A stretch of DNA of 64,000 nt from Brachionus manjavacas (lineage: Eukaryota; Rotifera; Eurotatoria; Ploima; Brachionidae). This document shows, in pieces, positions 22,080 through 34,975 of the stretch. A program made the position numbers and the translations under genes. The notes beneath the pieces are model-generated. The model had not been told where the DNA came from and did not search any database. It saw nothing but the letters and a program-made list of their open reading frames with translations. The first letter of the stretch is position 1, and each line of letters opens with the position of its first letter. The stretch lies in contig JAHQIY010000004.1 in the NCBI GenBank assembly GCA_019054805.1, positions 2,232,001-2,296,000 on the forward strand, read 5' to 3'.

Positions 22080-23474
22080 TATGCCATTTCAAAGAATTTG
22101 ACTCTTTCAAAATTTTTTAAACTAATTGCCAAATAATAAGATAATTTTAAATTTTGAATAAGCTCATCGAGAACTACAAAATTTTCAAAAAAGTTTATTT
22201 CCAAAAAAAGTTCCGAAATGTCCCATATACTTTCTATTCTCTTTGGTTTTTGTTATTATTTAATGAAAATTAAAGAAATATTGCTTTGAAAAATTAAAAA
22301 AATCATCCAAAAACTCCCTTTATTTTATCAAAAATTCATATTTTTATTTTTATTTTTTTGGTTTCTTAGAAGTAAATTGACATTTTGCAATAATTTTTGT
22401 GATTTTCACCCAGTGTTATTTTTTCCAAAATTTTGACGGGTTTTAAGTTTTTCAGCTATTCCATAGGATGGTTGAATAAATAAATAATAACTAATTAATT
22501 TGTTTTCGATACTTATCAGCAGAGAGAGAAAGCATCATAATTTAATAATTAAAAATTAGACAATTTGTCAAAATAAAACTTTGAAATGTTTTAACTTTCT
22601 TTTAAAAATTTTTATTTCTTTTTTTGCATCGTCTAACTGGCGTTTATTTAAATAAATGATAATAATATTTAAAATTTCTTTTATCCCTTAAATTTGATCT
22701 TAAGCTTCAATTTTCCAAAATGTTACTGCAAAATAAATTGATAGAGCAATGCTGAAATTTTATCATTTATGAATTAATGAGAAAAGCTTTTCAAATCTAA
22801 ACATTTTATTGTATCAAATTTAATTTAGAAGAAACTTGAGATAAATATAAATATGACTTAAACTAAATTCAATTTGCATATAAAAACAAAATTCAAAACG
22901 TAAGGATTATTTTCGAAAGAAAAAAAACAACTACTTTTTTTCAATGAATTTTTCTATTTCGTTTAAAGGTAGTGATTAAAAAAATGGAATATTTTTAAAA
23001 TAATTAATTTTAAGATTGCTTGTCTAGATCCAGATCTAGGTGAAGTTGTAGAAAATTTATTTGTATATTTTTGCCTCAAAAGTATTCGATCAGAATAAAA
23101 AGAGAAAATCTCAGCTAATTTTATTTTTATTCAAATCCAGATATCTCAAAAAAATTTATTTATTATCTTGTCAAACATAGATTTTTTATAACATATTTTT
23201 TATATCTTTAATTAATGTTGCAAACAAAAAGCAATAAAATTGATAAAGAGTCTAAGTTAATCATTATTCGTTTGATTTTTCATCAAAAAAGGAAAACAAA
23301 TATCTTATATACCTTTAACTCAGTTGTATAGTGTCATTTTTTAATAATTTAAAACTTAACAAATTTTGTTGAAATTTCATAAATTATGCTAAGGAAAAAT
23401 TTAAGTCTAAAAAAATTTATTATTTTTCTAACAAGCTAACTTAGAGAGTGGTGTTTTTGTAACGATAGTTCACG
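22080..23474. other. AT-rich spacer upstream of CMC4
   Basis: No coding sequence or clear repeat was recognised. The promoter of CMC4 presumably lies at its right end, but no core element could be singled out. Confidence 0.5.
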
Positions 23475-23675
23475 ATGGATCCTTGCAAAAAATATGCTTG
23501 TCAACTGCAAGATTGCTTGGCAAAACATGACTATAACCAAGAAAAATGCGAAAAAATTCTGCATCAACTCAATAAATGCTGTTTAGAGTTCTATGTTTTG
23601 CATAAGGAACGATACGATCAGGTTTCCCCTACTTGCTCTGGGTTTATTTCACAATTAAATGATAAGAAAAAATAA
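23475..23675 (+). CDS. CMC4: CMC4-like twin Cx9C mitochondrial protein
   Basis: A single exon encodes 66 residues, close to the length of the vertebrate homologue (68). The cysteine pattern is the twin Cx9C of the CMC4 (MTCP1 p8) family: C4-x9-C14 and C25-x9-C35, with further cysteines at 9, 36 and 54 (CSGF). The start DPCKKYACQLQDC and the LNKCC and CSGF blocks match the family layout. Proteins of this family are small alpha-hairpins oxidised in the mitochondrial intermembrane space through the Mia40 pathway. The ATG at 23475 begins the conserved region. An AATAAA follows the stop at about 23711. It lies 0.6 kb upstream of the aPKC start on the same strand, with no sign of shared regulation. 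Confidence 0.9.
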   Translation: MDPCKKYACQLQDCLAKHDYNQEKCEKILHQLNKCCLEFYVLHKERYDQVSPTCSGFISQLNDKKK

Positions 23676-24282
23676 GGTATGATGCATTCTTCGAGAATTT
23701 TTGGTAAAAAATAAAATTTATTTTTAAAATTTAGTCTAAATTTAATTGCCTAGTTCAGGTTTTGATGCCTAAACTTGAAAGAGAAATTTTAAAATTTTTG
23801 ATTTTGTCGATCGACAAAAATTAGCTAAAAAATATAAGAGTCTATATTTTCATATTTCAAAAATTACAATTTTGTTTTCTACACACTGATTTTAAATAAA
23901 ATAAAACAAATTTTCATAATAAAATATCATTATTATTCTAAAATTCGAGAGAGCATAAAAAATCGCAGAGAATTTTTTAGTCACTTTTTGTTTTTTTTTG
24001 TTTGGAATTTTTGGTGATCTCCAAGCGATTCGAAATATTTTTATTTTTTTTCAATTAAAAAAAATTGCAATTAAAATTATCAAATTTAATTAGGCAACTT
24101 GAACAGAAAAAAAAGCTTAAAAGTTGCTATCTTTTAAAATTAATTTTTGACATTTATTTTAAACTGATGACTTAACACACTATTTGGCTAATTAGCATAT
24201 ATTTAAAATTAAAAAAAATAATTTTTTTTTAGATTTTTTAGTATTTTTGATTGTTGAAATTTTCAATAATGTTATTTGGAAT
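23676..24282. other. CMC4 3' flank and aPKC 5' flank
   Basis: AT-rich DNA with no gene. Acceptor-like TTTTTTTTTAG strings at about 24222-24241 precede the aPKC coding start, so an upstream non-coding exon is possible. Confidence 0.5.
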
Positions 24283-27200
24283 ATGACTCAGCATCAAATG
24301 TCGCAAGCAAACACACACAGCACACCTGGCGGCAGTTCCAAAAAGACTGGCTTTTTTTCCAGCCTGTCTTCGTCAAGCACCAACCGCGGCATCGGCCACG
24401 AGTTTGCAGCCGAGGACACAAAAATTCAGATTTACTATTCCGGCACGATTACCGTGATTTACATTAAGTACGAAGACATTCAATTAAATGGCACCTATGA
24501 GCTGGAAAAATTCAAAGAACACATCCGGGACGTGTGCAAGTTTGAGGCCGAAGATGAGTTCACAATGAAGTGGGTTGATGAAGAAGGCGATCCGTGCACC
24601 ATTAGCAGCCAGATGGAAATGGACGAAGCGATCCGCTTGTACTACTTGAACAAGGAAAACGAGCTGGTGGTGCATGTGTTTGCGAATGTGCCGCAAAAGG
24701 CCGGCATGCAGTGTGTAGGTGAGGACAGGTCTATTTACAGACGAGGAGCTCGTCGGTGGCGCAAAGTCTACCTAGTTAATGGCCATAAGTATCAAGCGAA
24801 ACGCTTTGCCAAGTCGGCATTGTGCAGGGTGTGTGGTGAGCGAATCTGGGGTCTCGGCAGACAGGGCTACAAGTGTCTGGAGTGCAAAATTATGGTTCAT
24901 AAACGATGCCACAGATTTATTATGACCGATTGCACTCAAACACAGCAAATTCAGAAGATGGAAAACGAGGCAAAAATGGCCTATTCGCCATCTTTGAGCA
25001 AAATATACCAAGAAAAAGACTCGGGAAACGATTCAAAGTAAGTTGTTCAATTTTTTTTTTTTTTTTTGTTTTTTTTTTATTTCAGGCTTTTAATTTAAAC
25101 ATTTCTAGAATTTCCATTTCATTGTTAAGGATGCCTTAGTAGCTAGGAATTAAGTCCATTAGTATTTTATTTTAATGAAGTATGTAAATTTTGTTTAAAA
25201 TTTTTTATTCTTAGTTCTATATTTTTACAATTATTTGAAAAATAAAAATATTCCACTCTGAAAAAAAGCAAACTGACTAACACTTTAATCGGTTTTCGAG
25301 AGTAAAAAACTAAATTTTAGAGTATTCCTTTTAAAATAAATTTTTTGTAGTTTTTTTTTATTTATTTTGTTTAATTGATTTCAAATTTTAATTTAAAACT
25401 TGAACTCAAAATTATTAAAGCTAAGGATTTATTGTGGAAATGTTAAAATCAACGTATCCAAAACTCATACAGTTGTATTCGAATTTTTGAACATTATTAT
25501 TTCTTTTAAATATTTTTTGATTTTAAATTTAACACGGCTTCAAATTTTGAAAATTCTAAGTTAAAACCGCATTAAAAACAAAAAAATTCTTTGATGGTGC
25601 TGCATCAAAAAATAAAATTTGAATTTATAAATTGTTTTTTCAAAATTTTTCGGTATTTGGTGCAGGATTTAAAATAAAAAATTTAATACAATTTTTTTTT
25701 TAAATTATTTAAATCATTTTTTGATTAAAAAATCAAAATCTTAATTTTTGCTTGCATATAAACTTTTTTAGAAAACAAGGTAAAGTGCTTTTAGCCTTTT
25801 TGCATTTCTGATAATTTTCTGTATCAAGGCACCTTGATTATACGGCATGAAACGGATGGAAAGTTCATAGTTCATCAAAAACTCATTTCAATTTTGAACC
25901 ATTATCATTTTCAGCTATATTTATAAATACTGTCTTCTTCTCGTTTTTTAAACCATAGCAAAGCATATTTTTTGAACCCTCAGCTGCACCATATTTGCTG
26001 CATTATGACCATTCTTTTTGCATAATTTTAATTTAAAAAAATCAACAGTAAAATTAGTTACTATCCTTACTGAATTTTTAAATAAAAATTTTTGTTGTTA
26101 TTTATTTGTGTGTCGAGTCAGTTTTTAGTTTTTAATCTTCTATACCGCTTCAAGGTTAAAAATTAAATATATTAAATTCTTTATTAGTTGATTTTTCCAA
26201 GTAATTAAAATTTAAAAATTCAAGTGAAATTAATCATAATCATTAAAGATATTAAAAATATTGTTTTTAAAGCAAACTGCTTATTTTTATTTAGAAAAAG
26301 ATAACAAATACTTTTTCAAAATCTTTAAGTTTTTGAGTCAACATTTCTTTCAAGATTGACTGATTTATTTATCCATGATCATGTTTAATCGTTAGGTATT
26401 AAATTAATTTGATGTTCTCGAAACTACTCGGAGCAAAAAAATATTTATCGAATAGTTCGTTGAGTATTCTGCTGATATAATGTTTTTTTAAAGGCTTCCA
26501 TCCTAGAAAATATGATTAAATAAATAAAAGAATTCGTATAATATTGCTAGATTTTGAAATTCGATTAAAAAGAAAATGATGCGTAAATATTAAAAATTAA
26601 AAAACAAAAAATTGATTATCAAATTATGGAAAAATTGTGGAAAAAAAGAATTCATAAATTCTTAAAAAGATATAATTTGACTTTATTTAAATTTTTAATT
26701 AATTGCGGTTTTTTAAAAATATGGAAAAAATTTTTTATTTTGATTTCTGAGAAATTGGTTTTATTTTTAAAATTGAAAAATTTTATCTCAATTTTGTTTG
26801 ATTATTTTTTAACAATTAAAACATTTAAAAACAAAAAAGAATAATTAATTTAATTTTTTTAATTTGGTGGTATATAAATTTAATTTTGAGCCGTGATTAA
26901 AATTTATTAAGTATTAAAAAAAGTTTCATAATTTTCTGTTAAACTGAAATTTTTTCATTTTTGTAGCATTTTTTTTTAATTTTTTTTGGCGTCATCTTCG
27001 TTATTGATAACATAAATGAGCCTTAAATTCTTAGCTTTCCTCAGCACTCTTCAAAAATTTCAATCTAGCATATTAATAGATAAGATCTAGGTTTGGCAGT
27101 TTTTTTAAATCTACATTTGCATTTTAAATGAAGATGATCAGAAATCAAAGCAAAATATTTTTGTTGACAAAATTAATAGCTAAAAATTTTTTAGTTTAAA

Positions 27201-30200
27201 AATTTTTAATTTTAAAATAATTTTTTCACTTTTTTTTTTCTAAAATTCTTAAAGATTAAACTAGTAAAATAATATGCTTTAAAAGTTAGATGTAAATTTT
27301 TTTAAAAAGCTGGGCTGATAAAATTTATTCCGAAAGGATCTACATTCAAAGAAGCTTGGGACAAGGCAGCTAACAGCTAAAAAGCAAAAAAAGCTAGAAA
27401 ATAAAATTTATTTTGTAAATAATGTTTAAATATTAATTTTCATAATTTGTTTAAAAAAAAATTGAATGAAAAAAAAAAAAATCCAATTTTCTTTTTTTGT
27501 TGAATTTTTACCATTTTTTACCTTTTTTTACAAAAATTTACCGAAATTTACCTCAATTTTTGTCACTAAATTCAATCAAATTTTTTTTTCCTTTTTCAAA
27601 AATTCAAAAAAAAAATTTTTTTTCATGAAAATCGGTTTTTTTCGAGAAATTTTACGGTAATTATCGTTATTTTACGAAAAACACCCTTTTTAGATTACCA
27701 TATTTTACGGTAAATATGGTAAAATATCGCGAATTTACCATAATTTACGTAAAATATGGTGAATTCAAGGTATCGTAGCAGCACTGTATGATGAAAGTTT
27801 TTTTTTACAGAAAAATTTGTATGAGGTTCAAAAGAAAGACTTATCTAAACCAGCTTGGGACTTCTTCCCGAATTTTTTTTGAAATAAAATAAAACTAGAC
27901 TAGAAAAAATCAAAATATTAATTTATTTTGAATAAAAAAATCGCACTCCTATACGTTTTAATAACAAAAAGAAATTTTCTTTTTTTTTAATTCTTTCTGT
28001 ATCAATTTTTTACCATTTAAATATTTTTAAATTATGAGAAGCTAGATAATTCGGTTTTTTTTTTTATTCTCAATTAATTCCCTAAAAAAGTGCCAATTTA
28101 ATTAATTAAAAAAAAATGAATAAAAATTGTTAAATTAAATGTAATCAATTTTTCAGTATTTTGAGCTTTTCGATTTTTTTTTATAACCAGTGTTAGAAAA
28201 ATCTCAAGAAAAGCTTAATTATGTAAGCACCTTTCATATCAAAAAATTTTATAAATGTCAACGAAATTTGAATAATTTTAACGCAAATTTTTGAAAATAA
28301 GGCTTTTCGATTATTTTAACAAATTTCCTGTAATAAGTGGTAATCTTATGTTTATCGATGTTTATGGTAAATTCATTTTCATTTTTTGGAAAAAAAAATA
28401 TTTCGATTTTTTAGAAAAATTGCAGTTTTTAATACCTAGCCGAAGATATTTCAGAATTTCTGAAATTTCTGAGAAAAAATTCTGAATAATTCTGAAAAAA
28501 AAAGAAAAAAATTCTGAAATATCTTCAGTCAAACTTTATTCTGAATTTCTGGATTTAAGAAATAGTTTTTAATCTATTTTCACAAGAAAAAAATTTTTTT
28601 TGCCTTTTTAAAATTAAGGTTTATTTTAGTACCAAAAGGTAAAAACATCAAAAAAATAAAAAAAAAATAAAAATTTATTCATTAAAATTTATAAATTAAG
28701 TAAAAATACAAACTTGTAAAATTTAAAGAAGCCAAATTATTAAATTACAATTATAACTCTTGTTAATTTAAAGCCTCATTTATAACTTTTTTTCAAAACC
28801 GATATTTTCATAATGATTAGGGAAAGTTGTAATTCAAGGCTAAATTTAATTAAAACTTTGTCAAGCAAATAACGGGGTCTAATTTCAAAACTTTAGGGAA
28901 CCTTTAAAAATCTCTAGTTGGATCCATTTGGGATTATACTTTCCCATGTCTTTACTCTTTTTCAAAAAAAAATTTTAAAAGAATAAAACTCATCCGAAAT
29001 TCAGCAGTTCTGTCTATTCTATTCTAAAATATGGTAATCCCTCCAACATTATGTTCCAGGAGGCTTTTGATAGACTTTAATTACTAACAGTCTGGTGACG
29101 AATTTTTGAGCAGTGAGAGATGTGTTGGAACAGGACAAAGGGGGTCTGAATCAATATATATAAATAAAATAAAAGTTAAAGCTAATTCTACTTTAAGTGT
29201 ATCCTCTCTATTATTCTTCATAGATTTTATAGCTACACCCCTTAAGTTTTCCAAAAACCTGGCGTATTTCCTCAAGGACACTGTTGTTCTTGTTGCTAGT
29301 TTCAACCTCCAGTCATGATGGCATATTTGTCATATTTACATTAAGCTTTAATATTTAGTTCTGACTCATGCTCAACCTTGTCTAAAATACTTGTTATTCA
29401 GGACATGTAGTCATTGTGGTCTTGACTTTTTAAGTTCCTTTAATACTTCTCGAGTGCATGAGGTTCCAATTAAACTTTCGAGAACTCGATTTGAATTTGC
29501 TTAAGCTTCATGATTGTCATATTTATCGCAAGTCTGAGAATTGAGGTTCTACAACGTTTGGGTATACCATGAATAGATCTTATTAGGTTGTTCTCGGAAC
29601 CTATGGTTGTAAATAAATAGACAATTGTTTAGGTAGCGTTTATTTTCACACATTATGCGGGTCCTACTAAAACACTGACTCCCAATTTTTTTTTGCAAAG
29701 CAAAAATATTTTTAAAAGTTTTAATATATCATTTAGTTTGAATTTTTCTTTATTTTTTGGATTTTTCTCCAAAATTTTTATTTATTGTGAAAATTGAATA
29801 TTTTTATGTTTTTAAAACCCTGCCCCCCTATTGACCCACAATTTTATACGACTGACCCGCAACTGACCCCCTTTTAACGAGCTTTCAAAAATTGTACTTA
29901 GTTTTTCTCCAGGAAGCATAGTTTTTGAGATATTTTGATAGAAATAAAAGACCTTGATTATTATTGGAATCGAACATTCTTCAGACATTTTACCAAATCC
30001 ATTTTTTGATCTTAGGTGCATAAGCTTTTTTAACACATTTTAAATGAAAACATTTAGTACAAGAACTACAAACGAAAAACTTGGAGTCGCAAGATAGTAA
30101 ACTTAAGTTGCAAGAATTAGATAGACCCTCTGATCTCAATGTTGTTAAGTTATTTTGCAACATTAAGTCAGCGTCGGTAGTAGAATAACTAGAAATTAAG

Positions 30201-33200
30201 GATGAATGTTTAAGCTAACAAAAGAAGAGCTAAGGACACAAGGGCTAATCTTCGATGGTAAGACTTGAATATGCTCTTCATCAATGACTCGCTCTTTTGA
30301 AATGAACGCATCAATACTTTGTAGAATATGCAAGTAGAATATTACTTAAAAATTCCTTAAACTCACTCTCATCGCTGGCTTTGCTTGATTTTTATTAAAA
30401 TATTCAAGAAAAGTAAAATAAATAAAAACTGCAAGTGTCAAATTAAGATTATTATCTGCAATTATGAAAAGTTTATTTTGTTAATAAATCTAAAATCAAT
30501 TAAATTTAATTCACGTGTATCAATCTCAATTTTCAACATGAATTTTTTTCAATCATCTTCCCCTTTTTTTTTATTCGCACATTCACATTGCTTAGAAAGC
30601 TCGTCGTGGCTTGCTCGTTCCTCGCAATTAAAATCGTCAATTTTTAAGTACGTGTTAAGTCAAAAAAGTAAGAACTGACTTTTTAAATTGGCCGATCACA
30701 ATTTTTTTTTCTTTTATTAAATGAATTTTTTGTCCGAAAAAAAACCTTAATTATTTAATCAATATCTGTCAATATTTTTTTTTTATTTTACTCAATTTTG
30801 TACATTTATTTTTTCAATCGCTAGGCTGAAAAGAAGGACTTAGTTCTGTTCTGTGCGGCCTGAGGTTTACCTCAAATTATTTAATAAATAAATAAATAAA
30901 ATCGTCAAAGGAATTGAAAACTTTTCCAATAAAGAAATCATGTTCCATTTTGTGTTAAAAATAATGAGTGATATGATCATGAATAATGAGTTATTTATTT
31001 GTTTACTGTACCCAGCTAAAGCTCCTTCAGAATTTATAAAAAAAATAAAGTAAATAGGCTAAAAAAAATGTAAAGTTAATAAGACATATATTGAAAAAGG
31101 TTGTTACATGTGACACATGTTTAAATAGTTGAAGCTTCAGGAAAAAAAGAAAAATAGTGAGGTAGAAATTACACAATGGATTTGGGTGTTCAATATATCT
31201 TGATTCGAAACCTTCTTTGTATTCTGCTGATATCTGCTGTATTCTGAATTGCTTGTAGTTTTTTGATATTACTTTCTGAAAATGAATTCAAGCGAGGAAG
31301 GAATAGTCTAAAATTAATCCGACTAAAGATTAATAAAAATTTCCTAGTGTGTTTTGATTAAGACCCCATTTTTTGTTTGACAATATCTTAATAATATTTA
31401 GCCTTTTGTTGCAGCGTTCTTTAATTTTGTCTACTAATATATTAAAGTTTAACTTAGAATCAAATTTAATACCAAGAAACTTGATTTCTTTTTGGCTCAC
31501 TATTCTGTTTCCATAGAATTTTAAGTTTAGATTATCACCCTCTTTTTTGTACCTAGAAAAGACTACTGAACACGACTTTTCAACTGATATCTTCATTTTC
31601 CATTTAATAAGCCATTGTTCTAGTTCGTTGGTGTATTTATTAATCTTATTTTCTAGTATTATAAATGATTTATTAATCTTTTGTTATAAATGAAGAATGT
31701 AACTCGATCATCTGCGAAAAGCAGAGAGTATTCATTATTTGTTTTGTTTCTTTTAGGGGTGTCATTAATATATATACTAAATAAAAGAGGACCTATGACT
31801 GAGACTAGAGGGACACCTGTGGTTATTTGGTATTTAACGCTCAGGTGGTCTTCACATTTACCTTAAATGTCCTACTATTTAAAAAGGATCTAATCCAGTT
31901 AGTCAAGTAATGAGGTGGATTAATTTTAATCAATTTAAAAAGTAAACCTTAATGCCACACCCTATCAAAGGCTTTAGAAATATCAAAAAAAAGGCTGCTA
32001 ACTCTTTTTTTTCTATTAAATACTTGTTTAGGAGTCATAACTTGTTTTATACACGTTGTGCGTTCTTACTTACAAATTAATTTGCTTGATGAGCTTCAAT
32101 TAGAAAAAACTAATTGATTTCAATGATTTCAATGCTAAGATAAAAGATAAAATGTAATGTCAATCTTTTGCTAAATAAGTAATTAATTTGTACAGCTAAC
32201 AAAAAATGTTTATTTTCAGGTAAATTGTGTTGAAATTAAATTAGATATATTCGCCCAATATTTAATTTAATGTTTCTCAAATTTTTAAACAGCAATAAAA
32301 AGGGCGCTATTGCTTCCTTCAATTTTCTTATCTAAAATCAACTCCTAATTCATTCTTATTTAATTTATTTAAAATAAATTTCTCTAAATTTCCGTCTGAT
32401 CTATTTAACAGGCCTAATTGAAATTTTTTGGCTTAGAAAAAAAAAAATATTTTTCTAAAAATTGATTCAAAAGGCTGGAAGCTAACCCGGACCAGTCTGC
32501 GCAGCCCAAGGAGCCCGGGTGGCCATCACCGTCATCAACATGCACATCTCCGTCATTCCTGCACGAAAACCTCCTAAAAAAATCACTGCCCAACTCGATC
32601 AACCGGCTGTCTCTGAACAACACCAAACAATCGCCCTCGTCCCAATCGTCCTCCATTGACCAGGCGCCCATCAAATACGCCGAGCTCGAAGTGCACGACT
32701 CGTACTCGTGCGAGCACCAACAGCATTCGGAGTCGGCGGTGGCGAGAGCGCGCCACATCGGCCTCGACGACTTCGAGCTGCTGCGAGTGATCGGTCGCGG
32801 CTCCTACGCCAAAGTCTTTCTCGCCGAGCACAAACGCACTGCCAAAATCTACGCCATGAAAGTGATCAAAAAAGAGTCGGTGAACGACGACGAAGACATC
32901 GACTGGGTGCAGACCGAAAAGCACGTGTTCGAACAAGCCACCAACCACCCGTTCCTAGTCGGCCTGCACTCGTGTTTCCAGACCGAATCGCGCCTCTTCT
33001 TTGTCATCGAGTACTTGTGCGGCGGCGACCTCATGTACCACATGCAGCGCAAGCGCCGACTGCCCGAAGACCATGCCCGATTCTACTCGGCCGAGATTTG
33101 CCTGGCGCTCGACTTTCTGCACTCGCGCGGCATCATCTACCGGGACCTGAAGCTGGACAACGTGCTGCTGGACTCGGACGGCCACGTAAAGCTCACCGAC

Positions 33201-33800
33201 TACGGCATGTGCAAAGAGGGCATCAAAGCCGGCGAGCAGACGAGCACGTTCTGCGGCACGCCCAACTACATAGCGCCCGAGATGCTGCGCGGCGAAAGCT
33301 ACGACTTTGCCGTCGACTGGTGGGCCCTGGGCGTCCTCTGCTTTGAGATGATGGCCGGCCGCAGCCCCTTCGAAATAAACGAGAACCCGAGCGAAAACCC
33401 CGACCTGAACACCGAGGACCACTTGTTCCAGGTGATCCTGGAAAAGCCGATTCGAATACCGCGCAACCTCAGCGCCAAGGCCAATTCGCTCTTGAAGGGA
33501 TTCTTGCAGAAGAACCCCGCCGAACGGCTCGGCTCGGCGTCCGGCCTCGCCGAAATCCAGCAGCACTTTTTCTACACGGCCGTCGACTGGAAGTTGCTGG
33601 AGCAGCGGATGGTTCAGCCGCCGTACAAGCCCCAGGTCAGTGGCGAGCGCGACTTGGCCAATATTGACGAGCTGTTCACCAACGAGCCGGTCGTGCTCAC
33701 GCCCGACTCGCCCGCCACTCTCGCTCGCCTCCAGCAAAACGAGTTCGAAGGCTTCGAGTACGTCAACCCGCTCATACTGTCCGAAGATTTGTCTGTGTGA
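24283..33800 (+). CDS. aPKC: Atypical protein kinase C (PKC iota/zeta type), two exons
   Basis: Exon 1 is 24283-25037 and exon 2 is 32474-33800. The donor GTAAGT and the acceptor AAAAG agree in phase and give 693 residues. A PB1 domain lies at 46-133 with the acidic loop [10 protein letters not shown]. The pseudosubstrate is [10 protein letters not shown] (152-161). A perfect HX12CX2CX13CX2CX4HX2CX7C C1 zinc finger spans 168-217. Next is a Ser/Pro-rich hinge of about 120 residues. The kinase domain has [12 protein letters not shown] with Lys381, [12 protein letters not shown] in place of DFG (normal for aPKC), [12 protein letters not shown], the turn motif LTPDS, and an acidic hydrophobic motif FEGFEYV that needs no phosphorylation. 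The kinase acts with Par-3, Par-6 and Cdc42 at the cell cortex to set polarity. Coding exons are far more GC-rich than their surroundings. The first in-frame ATG (24283) was chosen as start; an upstream coding exon cannot be excluded. Confidence 0.95.
27650..27786 (+). repeat. Tc1/mariner right-end fragment
   Basis: Repeats of TTACGGTAAATATGGTAAAAT lead into GTAGCAGCACTG followed by TA at 27787. This parallels the right end of the 20267-22077 element (ATAGCAGTACTG then TA). No left partner was found nearby, so this is a solo or degraded end in the aPKC intron. Confidence 0.55.
29655..29885 (+). repeat. Solo copy of the MULE-Ulp1 element left end
   Basis: The sequence runs closely parallel to 10769-11000: GGGTCC.ACTAAAA.ACTGA, then GCAAAGCAAAAATATTTTTA, then TATACGACTGAC. 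Part of the same segment is also inverted at 11180-11225. It is a dispersed terminal repeat without coding sequence here. Confidence 0.75.
30821..30901 (+). repeat. LINE 3' tail, family B, copy 1
   Basis: GGCTGAAAAGAAGGACTTAG is followed by a short unique part and an (AAATA)-type tail. Related tails are at 38863-38945 (plus) and 35717-35805 (minus). Confidence 0.6.
30975..32045 (-). pseudogene. LINE (family A) RT and 3' region in aPKC intron
   Basis: The minus strand reads [11 protein letters not shown] (about 31975), [20 protein letters not shown] (about 31900), LLFSIYIND (about 31785) and FADD. The open block 31330-31596 follows ([13 protein letters not shown] ... [14 protein letters not shown], the RT thumb). 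The order matches a CR1/L2-like LINE. Frameshifts are present and the 5' part is missing. The 3' untranslated end stops at about 30975 in a TTATTTATTT tract, shared with 34976 and about 53603. It lies antisense inside the aPKC intron. Confidence 0.85.
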
Positions 33801-34284
33801 AAATCCGCGGCTCCCGTCGTGTACATTTTGGAGCCAGCCACAGTCCAAGCTTTAATTGTTTTAAATGGTAAATTGCTGTGTGAGCGTGCGAGAGAGAGAG
33901 ATTATTTATTTTGTATTTTTTTTTTCTTTTTTTTGTCGGAACATATTTACAAAAAGCAATTGGTATTTTTATGTTTGATTAATTTAAATGAATATTTAGT
34001 AAATATTGAATAGTAAAAATTGCTATTAAATTTTTTTTTAGAATTCAATTGAAACGCTTAAAGTCGTTCATTCAAATATATTTTATACGAATAAATTGTA
34101 TCCTATTTATAAATGTTTTTTGTTGTTGAAACTTTACAAACCGAATTAAATCGGCACACGCAAAACTTTAAATTTCAAAGCTAATCAACAAACTAGGGCC
34201 CACTAAACTCTTCATATCAAAATTTTTACATGTAATTTTGGACATAGAAATTTTTTAATTTAAGATAGAGAAGCAAAGCTTTAT
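33801..34284 (+). other. aPKC 3' flank
   Basis: The sequence after the stop includes a GAGAGAGAGAG run at about 33889 and an AATAAA at about 34091, a plausible polyadenylation signal. No other gene lies here. Confidence 0.5.
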
Positions 34285-34975
34285 TTATGCGAGTAACGAG
34301 CCGTTAAACTTCTATTAAAATATTCAATAAAAGTAGTTTCAAGTAGTGTATGAATAAAGAGAATTTACAAGTATAATATTCAGAGACTGTCAAAATATGC
34401 TTTAAAAAAATATATGCTCTAAAATATGCTCCTAATTTCTTTATAATATGCTTTTCCTTTACTCCGAATATGCTTTTAAATTTTAAAGGAATTGCCTAAA
34501 TATGCTTTTAATATGCTTTTAATATGCTTTATATTCTTTTATTATGCTTTTTATGCTTTAAATTATACGAATTGATTTTTAAATCCAAATATTTTAATTA
34601 ATAAAAAAATTTATTAAAATTTTTCAAAATATTGTTTATTTAAAGTATATTCAATAAAATTTATTTAATTTTAAATTTGTAAGACTATTACTTTTTTTGG
34701 AAATAATTGGCATTTTTTGGAATTTTTCGGAAAAAATTATTTGAATAATCATTTTTTCAATAAATTTAAAGATCTATAAGTAGAGAACAAATTTTAGCAA
34801 CGATAAAACACTTCTTTTCTTATTCTTTGTTCCAAAAAATTGATTAAATGATCTTTAAATATGTTTTATTTACTTTCAATAAGCTTTATAAGCTTTATTA
34901 TGCGTTAAATGCTAAAAATTATTTATATGCTTTATATATGCGAGGAACGAGCCGTTAGACTTCTATTAAAATTAT
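34285..34975. repeat. Array of short ATATGCTTTT-like repeats between direct repeats
   Basis: More than ten copies of AATATGCTTTT-like motifs crowd 34395-34570, with more at 34860-34935. The block is bracketed by direct repeats containing ACGAGCCGTTA.ACTTCTATT at about 34293 and 34945. Such motif clusters are seen as subterminal repeats of hAT-like transposons, but no transposase was found here. Confidence 0.65.

Larger units (their letters stand above)
25038..32473 (+). other. aPKC intron, 7.4 kb, transposon-filled
   Basis: The intron begins GTAAGT and ends AAAAG. It holds a Tc1/mariner end at 27650-27786, a copy of the MULE-Ulp1 end at 29655-29885, a LINE 3' tail at 30821-30901 and a LINE body at 30975-32045. 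Stretches 25040-27650, 27800-29640 and 29890-30820 are AT-rich and contain no recognised gene. Confidence 0.85.

Noticed and set aside
26626..28485. Lys/Phe/Ile-rich open frames in the aPKC intron
   Set aside because: Composition is that of translated AT-rich DNA, with no motif or codon bias.
29084..29318. Overlapping open frames of about 70 codons on both strands in the aPKC intron
   Set aside because: No family motif, start context or splice signals; treated as intronic noise.
32583..33848. Minus-strand open frames opposite the aPKC kinase exon
   Set aside because: Antisense shadows of a GC-rich coding exon.
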